Assembly (NCBI GenBank): GCA_002507565.1
Contig: MOXJ01000006.1
Location: 1-64,000, forward strand
Length of the DNA: 64,000 bases
DNA from: Candidatus Reconcilbacillus cellulovorans
Lineage (GTDB): Bacteria; Bacillota; Bacilli; Paenibacillales; Reconciliibacillaceae
Direction: 5' to 3'
The notes below the pieces were generated by a model, which made no database searches, had not been told where the DNA came from, and saw nothing but the letters and a program-made list of their open reading frames with translations. The translations under genes and the position numbers were made by a program. The stretch's first letter is position 1. Each line of letters opens with the position of its first letter. Shown here in pieces: positions 42,894-52,992 of this stretch.

Positions 42894-44192
42894 TCAAGGC
42901 CGATGATTCACGAACGTCACAAACTCGGGAAAATAAATCATGAGCAGCGTGACGGCCAGCTGAGCAAGGACAAACGGCGTCACACGCCGGAAAATCGCCT
43001 CGAGCGGCATATCGCGCACAAGACCGGACAAGACGAAGACGTTTAGGCCGACCGGCGGCGAAAGATTGGCCATCTCCATCACCATCACGGCATAGACGCC
43101 GAACCAAATCGGATCGTAACCCAGCGACTGAACGAACGGAAACATAAACGGGATCGTCAAAAGCAACATCGCCAGCGAATCCATGAACGTACCGAGCACA
43201 AGATAAGCTAGCGTCACGACGAGCATCGCGACTGTCGCCGGTACTTTCAACGACTCGACCGCTTCGATCAGCGCCTCGGTCATGCCGGTGACGGCGACGA
43301 AATAGTTGAACAGAAAGCCTCCGATCAAGATCAGGGCGACCATGCCGCTGCTAGCCGTCGTGGCTTTCAGCGCCTGCATCAAGCCGGGAAACGTCAGCTT
43401 CCTCCGCGCCAGCCCAATGAACATAGCGCCGCTTGCTCCCACTGCCCCTGCTTCGGTCGGCGTGAACCAACCGGAGAACAGGCCGCCAAGCGTGAGAAGA
43501 ATGAGCAGGATGGTTTCCCATACACCGAGAAGCGCCTTCCATTTCTCCTTCATCGAATAGCGAACGCCCGCGGCGGCATACGTAGGCCGCATTCGACAGA
43601 TGATCGCCACGGCGATTGCATATGCCGCAGCCAACGCCACCCCTGGAACGATCCCGGCCCGGAAAAGTTCACGGATCGACTGTTCCGTCATCAACCCATA
43701 CAGGATCAGAATCGAGCTCGGCGGGATCAAAATGCCGAGACCTCCCGCAGCCGCTACCGTCGCACCCGCGAATCCGGGGTCGTACCGACGGCGCATCATT
43801 TCCGGAATCGCGATCGCGCCGATCGTCACGACCGTGGCGATTGTCGACGAACTGATCGCCGAAAAAATCGCCGCCGCGAAGATCGTCGCCATCGCCAATC
43901 CGCCGCGCATAAAACCAATCCATTTTTCACAAAAATCATAAAGACGAGAACCCATACCGGTCACACTAAAAATTTGCGCCATTAAAATAAAAGCGGGCAC
44001 GACAGCGAAATTGTAATCCGTCACCGTCGTAAACGGAATCAGCGCCGCCTTGCCGACCGCCGCTTCCCACGAGACGAGCCAGGCAAAACCGCCCAATCCG
44101 ACCAGCGTCATCGCGACGCCGACCGGCACACCGACGACGAGCAAGAGCAAAAAGACCGCCATTCCGACGATGCCGACTGCGATCGGATCCAC
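42894..44192 (-). CDS. TRAP transporter large permease (DctM family)
   Basis: This 432-residue protein has about twelve membrane helices and the DctM patterns: AVVPAFILMAQIF, FSAISSSTIATVVTIG, GGLGILIPPSSILILYG, FTPTEAGAVG and MEMANLSPPVGLNVFV. It is the sodium-coupled channel half of a TRAP transporter in the inner membrane. The GTG start follows AAGGAGC and lies two bases after the DctQ stop. The 132 bases between it and the DctP gene contain no clear promoter or terminator. Confidence 0.95.
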   Translation of the reverse strand: MDPIAVGIVGMAVFLLLLVVGVPVGVAMTLVGLGGFAWLVSWEAAVGKAALIPFTTVTDYNFAVVPAFILMAQIFSVTGMGSRLYDFCEKWIGFMRGGLAMATIFAAAIFSAISSSTIATVVTIGAIAIPEMMRRRYDPGFAGATVAAAGGLGILIPPSSILILYGLMTEQSIRELFRAGIVPGVALAAAYAIAVAIICRMRPTYAAAGVRYSMKEKWKALLGVWETILLILLTLGGLFSGWFTPTEAGAVGASGAMFIGLARRKLTFPGLMQALKATTASSGMVALILIGGFLFNYFVAVTGMTEALIEAVESLKVPATVAMLVVTLAYLVLGTFMDSLAMLLLTIPFMFPFVQSLGYDPIWFGVYAVMVMEMANLSPPVGLNVFVLSGLVRDMPLEAIFRRVTPFVLAQLAVTLLMIYFPEFVTFVNHRP

Positions 44193-44194
44193 GT

Positions 44195-44695
44195 TTAAAG
44201 CTCCTTCCCGACCTTTTTGTCGTCCGAGCCGATCTCTTTACCGCCCAGAATCAACAGCGCTAACAAAACGAATGATGCAACCACAAAATAGCGAAACGGC
44301 GCTACTGGGATGCGCAAATCAAGCGTGCGTTCGTCCAGCATGCCGGCCGTTACGCGCCAGCCGGCATCGACCAACCATCCGCACATCACCAAAACGGCAA
44401 TCCGACTGAAAAGGACCAATGCCGTTTTCATTCTGCCCGCCGATAAACGATCGAGGAGCACACGGGTGACGATATGGTCTCCGCGGATGGCGGCATAGAC
44501 GATACCGGCTCCATAAAACAGCGCGCCGATCAGACCAAGCACTTCGTAAAAGCCCGGCATCGACCACTTGAGCAATTTGCGCGTTAAGACGTTGAACGTG
44601 ACGAATATAACCATGACGAACGTCGCGATGCCGCCGATGGCGCCGAGCGCTTCGCCGAGGTTGTCCAATGCGGCGGAAACCTTTTTTCGCAGCAA
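44195..44695 (-). CDS. TRAP transporter small permease (DctQ family)
   Basis: This 166-residue protein has four membrane helices (starting near residues 20, 52, 92 and 133) and the family features FNVLTRKLLKWSMPGFYEV and GDHIVTRVLLDRLS. It forms the membrane complex with the DctM subunit. The start is a TTG with AAGGCGG upstream; the first gene of the operon. A TAAAAT hexamer about 55 bases upstream may be its -10, but no good -35 was found. The operon lies directly behind the hemL terminator. Confidence 0.85.
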   Translation of the reverse strand: MLRKKVSAALDNLGEALGAIGGIATFVMVIFVTFNVLTRKLLKWSMPGFYEVLGLIGALFYGAGIVYAAIRGDHIVTRVLLDRLSAGRMKTALVLFSRIAVLVMCGWLVDAGWRVTAGMLDERTLDLRIPVAPFRYFVVASFVLLALLILGGKEIGSDDKKVGKEL

Positions 44696-44796
44696 GTCCG
44701 AACACCGCCTTTTGCTCTGCTTGAATGCGCTTTCTGTTCGTCTCCAAGCGTTATTTTATCTTCGACGCACTCCCGCAGGAACGATCAGCGTGGACG

Positions 44797-44840
44797 AAAA
44801 AAATCGGGACGATTCCTCCATTGTGAAGGAATCGCCCCGA
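44797..44840 (-). terminator. Intrinsic terminator of the heme operon
   Basis: A 14-base stem (TCGGGGCGATTCCT with AGGAATCGTCCCGA, one G-T pair) and a nine-base loop are followed by seven T on the minus strand, 38 bases after the hemL stop. Confidence 0.85.
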
Positions 44841-44878
44841 ACGCACCGAATCCCGCTCGGCCTCGACCGGGCCGCTCG

Positions 44879-46180
44879 TCAGCCGTTCAGCCCGCGCAAC
44901 GCCGCGCGCGCAGCCTCGACCGTCGCATCGATGTCCGCTTCGCCGTGCGAAAGCGACACGAACATCGCCTCAAACTGCGACGGCGGCAAAAACACGCCGC
45001 GTTCGAGCATGCCCGCGAAAAACCGGGCAAAACGCGACGTATCCGCCCGCTTCGCCGACGCGTAGTCGACGACTGGCCCATCCGTGAAAAAGAGCGTCAG
45101 CATCGACCCGACCCGGTTGACCGTCGCCGGAACGCCGCATTCGCGCGCGGCGGCGAGCAAACCTTCAGCCAACCGCGCCGACAACCCTTCGAGCTGCTCA
45201 TATATGCCCGGCTGCTCCAATAGGCGCAACGTCGCACAGCCGGCGGCCATCGCCACCGGATTGCCGGACAGCGTGCCCGCCTGATAGACCGGTCCGGACG
45301 GCGCCACCATCTCCATGACGTCGCGCCGCCCGCCGTACGCGCCGACCGGCAGGCCGCCGCCGATGATTTTGCCGAGCGCCGTCAGATCCGGCGTTACGCC
45401 GTAGAGTCCCTGCGCACCGCCCGGCGCGACGCGGAAGCCGGTCATCACCTCGTCGAACACGAGCAGGCTGCCGTATTGCCGCGTGATGTCGCGCAAACCC
45501 TGCAAGAACCCCGGCTTCGGCGGCACGACGCCCATATTGCCGGGCACCGGCTCGACGACGACGGCGGCGATCTGTTCGCCGTACCGTCGGAACGCCTCGC
45601 GCACCGCCTCCAGATCGTTGAACGGGACGGCGATCGTGTGCCGGGCGACGTCTTCCGGCACGCCAGGGCTGTCCGGCAGTCCGAGCGTCGCGACGCCGGA
45701 TCCCGCCCGAATGAGCAGCGAATCGGCGTGACCGTGGTAACAGCCCTCGAACTTGACGATCTTCGACCGGCCCGTAAAGCCGCGCGCAAGACGAATCGCG
45801 CTCATCACCGCCTCCGTGCCGGAATTGACCATCCGTACCATCTCGATCGACGGCAAAAACGAGCGGATCCGCTTCGCCATCTCCGTCTCCAGCTCGGTCG
45901 GCGCGCCGAAACTCGTGCCGCGTCCTGCCGTCTCCCGGATCGCCGCGACGACTTCCGGATGCGCGTGCCCGAGGATGAGCGGCCCCCACGAGCCGACGTA
46001 ATCGAGAAAACGGTTGCCGTCGATATCGTAAAGGTAAGCGCCTTCTCCGCGCTCGACGAAAAACGGCGTACCCCCGACCGCGCGGAAAGCGCGGACGGGA
46101 CTGTTGACGCCGCCCGGCATCAGGCCGAGCGCTTCTTGGTATGCGCGTTTCGAACGTTCAAAACGAAGCACGGACGCCAT
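44879..46180 (-). CDS. hemL: Glutamate-1-semialdehyde 2,1-aminomutase
   Basis: This 433-residue PLP enzyme of the class-III aminotransferase fold has [11 protein letters not shown] at the N-terminus, the gating-loop [23 protein letters not shown], and the PLP lysine in [17 protein letters not shown]. It makes 5-aminolevulinate from glutamate-1-semialdehyde, the second step after HemA. The start ATG follows AAGGAGAG and lies 23 bases inside the end of the hemY gene, so translation is coupled. It is the last gene before the heme operon terminator. Confidence 0.96.
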   Translation of the reverse strand: MASVLRFERSKRAYQEALGLMPGGVNSPVRAFRAVGGTPFFVERGEGAYLYDIDGNRFLDYVGSWGPLILGHAHPEVVAAIRETAGRGTSFGAPTELETEMAKRIRSFLPSIEMVRMVNSGTEAVMSAIRLARGFTGRSKIVKFEGCYHGHADSLLIRAGSGVATLGLPDSPGVPEDVARHTIAVPFNDLEAVREAFRRYGEQIAAVVVEPVPGNMGVVPPKPGFLQGLRDITRQYGSLLVFDEVMTGFRVAPGGAQGLYGVTPDLTALGKIIGGGLPVGAYGGRRDVMEMVAPSGPVYQAGTLSGNPVAMAAGCATLRLLEQPGIYEQLEGLSARLAEGLLAAARECGVPATVNRVGSMLTLFFTDGPVVDYASAKRADTSRFARFFAGMLERGVFLPPSQFEAMFVSLSHGEADIDATVEAARAALRGLNG

Positions 46181-47699
46181 CTTCCGTCTCTCCTTTCCCG
46201 AACGTCGGCGCATTCTGCGTCGGTTCAGCCGACTGCTCCGCCGAAAAAACCCCCGGACGGCCGGCCAGCCAGTCGGCCAACTGCTCCGCCGCTTGCCGCC
46301 CCTGGCGCACGCAATCCGGCAGACCGACGCCTTCCAGCCCCGCACCGGCGATCCAAACGCCGGGCAAGCGTTCGGCCAGCTGCCGCTTCGCCTCCAGGAC
46401 AAGTCGCGCGTGACCGACGGCATATTGCGGCATCGCCTCCGTCCAGCGCGTGACGACAGCTCGTTCCGGTTCCGCGCGCAGGCCGACAATGTCCGCCAGA
46501 TCGCCCAAAACGCACCGGACCAGCTCGCCGTCATCGAGTTCGCGCCATGCCTCGTCGCCGTGGCGTCCCACGTAACAACGCGCGGCGAACCGTCCCGGCG
46601 GCGCGGTATGCGGCCATTTCACCGACGTCCACGTGCAAGCGGTAATAAACCGCTTCTCCCTTCTCGGCACGAGGAACCCGGACCCGTCGGCAAACGGCGC
46701 CCTGACGCCCGGCGGGTAGATCAACACCACATTGGCGACCGACGCGTAGGGCGTGTCCGCAAGCCGACCGGCAGACGGACAAAAAGCGCCGACGAGTCGG
46801 GCGACGGCGAAGTTCGGCAGCGCGAGCAAGACGCCGTCGGCGTCGATCTCCCCGCCGTCGTCCAACCGGACGCGATACATCCTTTGATCCGCATGGGAAA
46901 GACCGTCCGCCGCAAACAACGCTTCGACGCGCCGGCCGAGCAACAACCGGTCGACAGAAAGCTTTTCCGCCAGCGCTTCCACGACTGTCTCCAGGCCGTC
47001 TCGGACGGTGAGAAATGCGGCGGCTTCCGCGTCTCCGCGCGCCGCCTGAGCCGTTCGGCGCGCCGCACGCATGCCGCGGATGAGACTGCCGTACCGACGC
47101 TCCATCTCGCGAAATTGCGGAAACGTCGCTTCCAAGCTGAGCCGTTCGACGTCTCCCGCGTAAATGCCGGAAAGAAGCGGCTCGGCGATCCGCTCGAGCG
47201 CCTGCCGGCCGAGCCGTCGCGACAAAAACCGCCCAAGCGGCTCGTCGTCCTCATTCTTTCGCCTCGGCAGCACGAGATCGAGCGCCGCCCGCAGCTTGCC
47301 GGCGGGCGTCAGAAGCGGAGTGAACGCAAACGGCAGAAAGCGCGTCGGAACGCCGAGCGAAAGCCCCGGAGGCATCGCCCGCAATCGCCCGCCGATCAAC
47401 ACGTAAGTCCTCGAAGCGGCCGGGTCGATGCCGACCAATCGATCGCCCAGGCCGAGGTCGCGCACCAGTTCGGCGAACGCCGGCTTGCGTGCAAGAAACG
47501 AGTCGGGCCCGCGCTCGAGCACGAACCCGTCGAGTCGCATCGTCGCGATTTTGCCGCCGAGCCGGTTTTCCGCCTCCACGAGCGTCAATTCGAGCGGCAA
47601 ACCGCGAGCAGCGGCCGCTTTTTTCAAATAATAGGCCGCGCTCAGCCCGGTGATGCCGCCGCCGGCGACGACGACGCGACGGACGCCGTTTTCCGCCAT
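46158..47699 (-). CDS. hemY: Coproporphyrinogen III / protoporphyrinogen oxidase (HemY/CgoX type)
   Basis: This 513-residue FAD enzyme has the dinucleotide motif [16 protein letters not shown], the [12 protein letters not shown] block, [13 protein letters not shown], and [25 protein letters not shown] at the C-terminus. In Bacillota the HemY enzyme works in the coproporphyrin-dependent route and oxidises coproporphyrinogen III (also named CgoX). The C-terminal tail of about 30 residues beyond the FAD motif is Pro/Glu/Thr-rich and overlaps the hemL start. The ATG follows GAGGAGGCG, two bases after the hemH stop. Confidence 0.94.
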   Translation of the reverse strand: MAENGVRRVVVAGGGITGLSAAYYLKKAAAARGLPLELTLVEAENRLGGKIATMRLDGFVLERGPDSFLARKPAFAELVRDLGLGDRLVGIDPAASRTYVLIGGRLRAMPPGLSLGVPTRFLPFAFTPLLTPAGKLRAALDLVLPRRKNEDDEPLGRFLSRRLGRQALERIAEPLLSGIYAGDVERLSLEATFPQFREMERRYGSLIRGMRAARRTAQAARGDAEAAAFLTVRDGLETVVEALAEKLSVDRLLLGRRVEALFAADGLSHADQRMYRVRLDDGGEIDADGVLLALPNFAVARLVGAFCPSAGRLADTPYASVANVVLIYPPGVRAPFADGSGFLVPRREKRFITACTWTSVKWPHTAPPGRFAARCYVGRHGDEAWRELDDGELVRCVLGDLADIVGLRAEPERAVVTRWTEAMPQYAVGHARLVLEAKRQLAERLPGVWIAGAGLEGVGLPDCVRQGRQAAEQLADWLAGRPGVFSAEQSAEPTQNAPTFGKGETEDGVRASF

Positions 47700-47701
47700 C
47701 G

Positions 47702-48676
47702 TCACGGCGCCTCCTCTAACACCGACAAGATGGATTCGGCCAGCGTCTCCAGATAGAGCGGATCGTCGTTCAGCGATTCGGTGCGCGCAAAACGGATGCC
47801 GAGCTCTTCTGCCCGACGTTTCGCCTCGATGTCGAGATCGTACAGCACTTCGAGATGGTCGGAGACGAACCCGACCGGGCAGACGAGTACCGCCTCGCCG
47901 CCTTCGGCGCGGATGCGGGCGAGAATGTCGAGAATGTCCGGCCCGAGCCACGGCTCCGGCGTCCGCCCGGCGCTTTGCCAGCCGACTTCCCAATTCGCGA
48001 CGCCCGACGCCTCCGCGACCGCGCGCGCCGTCTCTTCCACCTGGTGCGGATACGGGTCGCCTTCCGCCAAAATGCGCTCAGGCAAACTGTGCGCGGTAAA
48101 CACGACGCGGACTCGCTCGCGCGGCACGCCGGCGAAATGTCGCTCCAGGGCGCGTCGCACTCGTTCGGCGAAAGCGCGGACGAGCTTCGGATGTAAATGA
48201 TATTGCTCGACGAAAGACGCCCGGATGCCGCGCACTTCCGCCTCCCGGCGCGCCCGCGCAACGTATTCGCCGACGCTCATCGCGGAATAGTGCGGCGCCA
48301 GTACCACGCCGACGAGCCGAGCAAGCCCGCGTTCCGCCGCGGCACGCACGCCGTCTTCGATGAACGGGCGGGCATGCTTGAGCCCCTGAAAACCGACGAA
48401 CGACATCTTCGGCCGCATCCGCGCAAGCGTATCGAGTAACCCTTGCGCCTGCCGATTCGTATGCTCCCGCAACGGAAAGACGCCGCCGATCGCCGCATAG
48501 CGCGCCGTCAATTCTTCCAACTGCTCGCGCGACGGCGGCCTTCCGCGCCGGATGTGGGTATAATACGCCTCAATGCCGTCCATGCTTTCCGGCGTACCGT
48601 ACGACATGACGAGCACGCCGACGGCGTTCGCGGCCGCGGCACGAACGCCTTCGTCCGCCTGCGGTTGCGCCGTCAT
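47702..48676 (-). CDS. hemH: Coproporphyrin III ferrochelatase (HemH/CpfC)
   Basis: This 324-residue ferrochelatase has LVMSYGTPESMDGIEAYYTHIRRG, GFQGLKHARPFIEDGV, the metal-site His in VVLAPHYSAMS, FTAHSLPERI and CPVGFVSDHLEVLYDLD with the conserved Glu. In Bacillota it inserts iron into coproporphyrin III. The start ATG overlaps the hemE stop (ATGA) behind GGGAGGTGG. The gene for HemQ/ChdC, the last enzyme of this route, is not in the window. Confidence 0.96.
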   Translation of the reverse strand: MTAQPQADEGVRAAAANAVGVLVMSYGTPESMDGIEAYYTHIRRGRPPSREQLEELTARYAAIGGVFPLREHTNRQAQGLLDTLARMRPKMSFVGFQGLKHARPFIEDGVRAAAERGLARLVGVVLAPHYSAMSVGEYVARARREAEVRGIRASFVEQYHLHPKLVRAFAERVRRALERHFAGVPRERVRVVFTAHSLPERILAEGDPYPHQVEETARAVAEASGVANWEVGWQSAGRTPEPWLGPDILDILARIRAEGGEAVLVCPVGFVSDHLEVLYDLDIEAKRRAEELGIRFARTESLNDDPLYLETLAESILSVLEEAP

Positions 48677-49788
48677 CCCGCCACCTCCCGCGTCGGTTTC
48701 ACCGCGACAACGTCCTGCCGTAATCCGGATATGCGGGGCGCGCCCGCTTTTTTCCGCGAATACTCATGCACGAACGCGACCAGTTCGCGCACGCGTTCGA
48801 AAGGAGCCTCGGGAAACAGACCGTGGCCGAGATTGAACACGAATCCCGGTTCCTCCAACCCTTCGTCGATAATCGACGCCGCCGTCCGCTCGACGACCGC
48901 CAGAGGCGCAAGCAGCACCGCCGGATCTAGGTTGCCCTGCACCGCAAACCCGCCGCCCGTCCGCCGCCGCGCCTCCCGGATCGACACGCGCCAGTCGACC
49001 GACACGACGTCGCACTTGAGGCCGCGCAGCTCAGGTAAAAGCTCGCCGGAACCGACACCGGGATAATAAATTTTCGGCTGCGGGCAGTCGGCGAGGTGGT
49101 CGAAAATTTTCCTCACCGCCGGCAAAACGTATGCGCGAAAATCGGCCGGCGACAACGCGCCCGCCCAGCTGTCGAACAGCTGGACGGCGTCGGCGCCGCA
49201 TTCCAGTTGTGCGCGCAGGTAACCCGCCGCCATGTCGGCCAGCTTGTCCAACAGTTCGCGCCAAACGTCCGGAGCTCCGTACATCATCGCCTTCGTCCGC
49301 AAGTATTGCCGCGTCGGCCGGCCCTCGACGAGGTAACTCGCGATCGTAAACGGCGCGCCCGCAAACCCGATCAGCGGCACGCGCAGCTCGCGGTCGAGAA
49401 TCCGAATCGTATCCAGCACCCGCTCCAGATCTCCGTCGATCGAAAACGGCCTCAACCGCCGCACGTCGTCCGCCGTCCGCACCGGCCGGTGAACGACCGG
49501 GCCGACGTCTTTGACGATCGTAAACGCGACGCCCAGCGCGGAAACCGGATTCATGATATCGGAATACAAAATCGCCGCGTCCACGCCGAGCTTGCGGACC
49601 GGCATCGCCGTCACCTCGGCCGCAAGCTCGGGGTTGCGGCAAATGTCCATCAAACTGTATCTTTCTTTCAGACGCCGGTATTCCGGGTCGTACCGCCCGG
49701 CTTGCCGCATGAACCAGACGGGCGCGTAATCCGTCGGCTCGCGCCGGCACGCCTTCAGAAACGTGTCGTTGAATTCGGATGCGCTCAC
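48673..49788 (-). CDS. hemE: Uroporphyrinogen decarboxylase
   Basis: This 371-residue enzyme has the signature PVWFMRQAGRYDPEYR, ILYSDIMNP with the catalytic Asp, GFAGAPFTIASYLVEG, QLFDSWAG and GFVFNLGHGLFPEAPFERV. It removes four carboxyl groups of uroporphyrinogen III to give coproporphyrinogen III. A GTG start seven bases after AAGGAGAG is used; an upstream ATG has no site. A candidate promoter lies 55-80 bases upstream, between dps and hemE, so hemE-hemH-hemY-hemL can be expressed as a separate unit. Confidence 0.96.
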   Translation of the reverse strand: MSASEFNDTFLKACRREPTDYAPVWFMRQAGRYDPEYRRLKERYSLMDICRNPELAAEVTAMPVRKLGVDAAILYSDIMNPVSALGVAFTIVKDVGPVVHRPVRTADDVRRLRPFSIDGDLERVLDTIRILDRELRVPLIGFAGAPFTIASYLVEGRPTRQYLRTKAMMYGAPDVWRELLDKLADMAAGYLRAQLECGADAVQLFDSWAGALSPADFRAYVLPAVRKIFDHLADCPQPKIYYPGVGSGELLPELRGLKCDVVSVDWRVSIREARRRTGGGFAVQGNLDPAVLLAPLAVVERTAASIIDEGLEEPGFVFNLGHGLFPEAPFERVRELVAFVHEYSRKKAGAPRISGLRQDVVAVKPTREVAG

Positions 49789-49840
49789 CGGATGGCTCTC
49801 CTTCGCACGGAGCATGTGCAGACCTTATCTTCCTGCCAAC

Positions 49841-49869
49841 ATTATGCCCGAATCCGGCGAGGCCAACAA
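49841..49869 (-). promoter_or_regulatory. Candidate sigma-A promoter upstream of hemE
   Basis: TTGTTG and CATAAT are 17 bases apart on the minus strand in the 139-base gap between dps and hemE. The -10 matches at five positions; the -35 only at three. The rest of the gap has a small GGCGC/GCGCC hairpin without a T-run. Confidence 0.4.
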
Positions 49870-49927
49870 CCGTCCGCAAGCGGCGGATTCCGACAAAAGT
49901 ATGACAACCGGCGCACCAAAGCGCCCC

Positions 49928-50368
49928 TCAACGGCCGAGAAACGCGCCAAGCATCCACATTTCTTTTTCCGTCCGGTTGAGCATCGATGCGACGAGATCG
50001 TGCGTCGTCACGTCGCCGGCGCCCTCGGCTTCGCCCGCCAGCTGGCGCATCTCCAGCGCCAGCTGGCGCAAATCTTCCAGCACCGCGCCGACCATCGCCT
50101 CGGCGGTCCAGCCCTGCACCGCTTCCGCGACGACCGCCTGCGAGAGGCACGCCTGCATCGTCGACACCGGGCGGCCGCCCAGCGCGAGGATGCGTTCCGC
50201 TACCTCGTCGGCATAACGGTCGGCCTCCGCGTACAGCTCGCCGAATTTCGCATGCAACGTGAAAAAGTGCGGCCCGGTGACATACCAATGGCAATGGCGC
50301 AGCTTCATCGCGAACACGAGCCAGTTCGCCAGGTGGCGGTTCAAATTTTCCGTCAGTTTGTCGGACAT
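49928..50368 (-). CDS. dps: Dps/ferritin-like iron-binding protein
   Basis: This 146-residue four-helix protein has the Dps ferroxidase pattern HCHWYVTGPHFFTLHAKF followed by ADRYADEVAERIL, giving the expected His, His, Asp and Glu ligands. Dps proteins store iron as ferric oxide, consume hydrogen peroxide and may protect DNA. The start ATG follows AAGGAGTG; a GTG nine bases upstream is too close. It is encoded inside the heme gene cluster, 35 bases behind hemB and in the same direction, which links iron storage with heme synthesis. Confidence 0.92.
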   Translation of the reverse strand: MSDKLTENLNRHLANWLVFAMKLRHCHWYVTGPHFFTLHAKFGELYAEADRYADEVAERILALGGRPVSTMQACLSQAVVAEAVQGWTAEAMVGAVLEDLRQLALEMRQLAGEAEGAGDVTTHDLVASMLNRTEKEMWMLGAFLGR

Positions 50369-50403
50369 GGCGTTCACTCCTTATTTTTTAAGTCTCGTGA
50401 CCG

Positions 50404-51408
50404 TCATCGAATCCATTTTACCACATCTTTAGCATGGTACGTCAAAATGATGTCCGCGCCCGCGCGCTTCATGCCGGTCAGCATTTCGACAACGACCGCG
50501 CGCTCGTCGAGCCAACCGCGCGCCGCCGCCGCCTTGACCATGGCGTACTCGCCGCTGACGTTGTAGGCGACGATCGGCAAATCGAAAGTGTCCCTCAACA
50601 GACGGACGACGTCCAGATACGCTAGCGCAGGCTTGACCATCAGAAAATCGGCGCCTTCCAAGACGTCCTCGCGCGCCTCGCGCAATGCCTCCCGGACGTT
50701 CGCAGGGTCCATTTGATACGTCCTTCGGTCACCAAATGCCGGAGCGGAATGTGCAGCCTCCCGGAACGGGCCGTAAAACGCCGAGGCGTATTTCACCGAG
50801 TAGGCCATGATCGGAATGTGTTCGAACCCGGCGACGTCTAACGCGCGACGGATGGCGAGGACGTATCCGTCCATCATGTTGGACGGCGCGACGACGTCCG
50901 CGCCGGCTTCCGCCTGAGATACCGCCGTCTTGGCGAGCAGCTCCAGCGATTCGTCGTTGGCGACGTCAAGCCGCTCCGGACGACCGCGCACCGGCCGTAC
51001 GACGCCGCAATGGCCGTGATCGGTGTACTGGCAAAGGCAGGTGTCCGCAACGACGAGCAAATCCGGCGCCATTCGTTTGATGTGCCGGATCGCGCGCTGG
51101 ACGACGCCTTCCGGGTCCCAAGCGGCTGAACCGACGTCGTCTTTACGCCCCGGCACGCCGAACAGCATGACGGCGCGGATGCCGAGTTCGACGATTTCAC
51201 CAATTTCTTCCTCCAATCGGTCAACCGACCAGTGAAACACGCCCGGCATCGACTCGACCGGCTCCTTCACGCCGGAACCCTCAGTCACGAACAGTGGGTA
51301 AATCAGATCCCGCGCCGTGAGTTCCGTTTCCCTCACCAAATCGCGTATCGCCGCCGAGGACCGGAGCCGGCGAAGGCGGACGACCGGAAACATCGCTTCT
51401 TTCATCAT
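50404..51408 (-). CDS. hemB: Delta-aminolevulinic acid dehydratase (porphobilinogen synthase)
   Basis: This 334-residue TIM-barrel enzyme has [23 protein letters not shown] (zinc-type Cys triad), VAPSNMMDG, the first Schiff-base Lys in [15 protein letters not shown] and the second in [12 protein letters not shown]. It condenses two 5-aminolevulinate to porphobilinogen. Two ATG codons lie side by side behind AAGGACGG; the first is annotated. It follows the cobA-hemD fusion by 21 bases. Confidence 0.97.
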   Translation of the reverse strand: MMKEAMFPVVRLRRLRSSAAIRDLVRETELTARDLIYPLFVTEGSGVKEPVESMPGVFHWSVDRLEEEIGEIVELGIRAVMLFGVPGRKDDVGSAAWDPEGVVQRAIRHIKRMAPDLLVVADTCLCQYTDHGHCGVVRPVRGRPERLDVANDESLELLAKTAVSQAEAGADVVAPSNMMDGYVLAIRRALDVAGFEHIPIMAYSVKYASAFYGPFREAAHSAPAFGDRRTYQMDPANVREALREAREDVLEGADFLMVKPALAYLDVVRLLRDTFDLPIVAYNVSGEYAMVKAAAARGWLDERAVVVEMLTGMKRAGADIILTYHAKDVVKWIR

Positions 51409-51429
51409 GATCCGTCCTTCCTCCTTGAC

Positions 51430-52986
51430 TCATTCGGCTTTCCGCCGTTCGCGCGCCACATCGACGAGCGCCTCGATCAATCCATCGACCGTCGACCGCC
51501 GGGCCACGCGCGTCACGCGCATCCCTTCCTCCTCAGCCGTGCCGGCCGTCACCGGGCCGATGCAGACGACGGCCGTCCGCATCAGAAACGAAGCGACGTC
51601 CGTCACGCCCCCGTCGCGAAGCGCGCGGACGAAATTGCGCACGGTCGACGAACTGGTGAACACTACGGCGTGAATCGCCCCTTCCGACAGCATCCGCACG
51701 GCCTCGGCGCTTTCTTCGGCGGGAACGTTTTCATAGACGACGACTTCCTCGACTTCCAGCCCGATCGCCCTTAAACCGTCGGGCAACATTTCCCGGGCAA
51801 TGTCGCCGCGCGGCAGAAGGGCGCGTTCCCCGGCCCGCGCCAGCCCGCGTATGACTTCAAGAAGGCGTTCCGCCTCGTATTGATCCGGCACGACGTCGGC
51901 CTTCAATCCGCTGTCCGCCAAGGCCGCTGCCGTCTTTTCGCCAACGACCGCGATCCGGGCGCGCGCGAGCCGACGGACGTCCGCCGACCGTTCGCGCATC
52001 CGGCGGAAAAAGTGTTCCACGCCGTTAGCGCTTGTAAACATTATCCAATCGAATTCGTCCAACCGGTCGATCGCCGCGTCGAGCCGCGCCAGTCGGGCGG
52101 GGTCGCGCGTCGGCCGAATGCGGATCATCGGGCATTCGACCGGTTCGCCGCCGAGTTCGTCGATCCGGTCCGCCAGTTCGTCCGACTGCCCGCGGTCGCG
52201 CGTGATCAGCACGCGCAGGCCGAACAGAGGCTTCTGTTCGAACCACGCCAGCCTGTCGCGCAAGCGGACGACCTCCCCGGCGACGATCACGGCCGGCGGG
52301 CCGAATTCCGCCTCACGCGCTTTTCGCTCAATGTCGGCCAACGTCCCCGTAAGTGTCGTTTGTTCCATCCACGTTCCCCAGCGGATCAGCGCCATCGGAA
52401 AATCCGGCGGCTTGCCCGCGCGGCGCAGTTCGGCGCAAATCGTGCCGAGGTTCGAAACGCCCATCAGAAACACGAGCGTTCCCGACGCTTCTGCCAGTTT
52501 AGCGAAATCGGCCTGCGGATACGTTTTGTTCGGAAACTCGTGTCCGGCGACGATCGAAAGCGACGAAGCGTATTCCCGATGCGTCACCGGAATACCGGCG
52601 TAAGCGGGCACGGCCGTCGCCGACGAAACACCGGGCACAATTTCGAACGGAACGCCGTTGTCGACGAGATGGACCGCTTCTTCGCCGAGTCTGCCGAACA
52701 CCGCCGGATCGCCGCCTTTCAGGCGGACGACCGTCTTACCCGCTTTCGCCAGTTCGACGAGCAGCCGATTGATTTCATCTTGATTCAAAATATGGTTATC
52801 TTTTTCTTTTCCAACAAAAATTTTATCCGCCTCCGGCTTCGCGTAACGCAACAAGCGCGGATTGACGAGCCGGTCGTAAACGACCGCGTCGGCTTTCCGC
52901 AGCGCCTCCAGTCCGCGGATCGTCAAAAGTTTGGCGTCTCCCGGCCCGGCGCCGACCAGGTACACTTTTCCGATTCCCGACGCCAC
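51430..52986 (-). CDS. cobA-hemD: Fused uroporphyrinogen-III C-methyltransferase and uroporphyrinogen-III synthase
   Basis: This 518-residue bifunctional protein has an N-terminal SUMT/CobA methyltransferase (about 1-245) with VYLVGAGPGDAKLLTIRG, VVRLKGGDPAVFGR and PGVSSATAVPAYAGIPVTHR. The C-terminal HemD domain (about 255-515) has VLITRDRGQSDELADRI, FTSANGVEHFF and FTSSSTVRNF. HemD closes the linear tetrapyrrole to uroporphyrinogen III; CobA methylates it toward siroheme and cobalamin. The fusion places the branch-point enzymes in one chain and is known from Clostridia and other Bacillota. The GTG start follows AAGGGGTG at the end of hemC. Confidence 0.95.
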   Translation of the reverse strand: MASGIGKVYLVGAGPGDAKLLTIRGLEALRKADAVVYDRLVNPRLLRYAKPEADKIFVGKEKDNHILNQDEINRLLVELAKAGKTVVRLKGGDPAVFGRLGEEAVHLVDNGVPFEIVPGVSSATAVPAYAGIPVTHREYASSLSIVAGHEFPNKTYPQADFAKLAEASGTLVFLMGVSNLGTICAELRRAGKPPDFPMALIRWGTWMEQTTLTGTLADIERKAREAEFGPPAVIVAGEVVRLRDRLAWFEQKPLFGLRVLITRDRGQSDELADRIDELGGEPVECPMIRIRPTRDPARLARLDAAIDRLDEFDWIMFTSANGVEHFFRRMRERSADVRRLARARIAVVGEKTAAALADSGLKADVVPDQYEAERLLEVIRGLARAGERALLPRGDIAREMLPDGLRAIGLEVEEVVVYENVPAEESAEAVRMLSEGAIHAVVFTSSSTVRNFVRALRDGGVTDVASFLMRTAVVCIGPVTAGTAEEEGMRVTRVARRSTVDGLIEALVDVARERRKAE

Positions 52987-52992
52987 GTTTTC

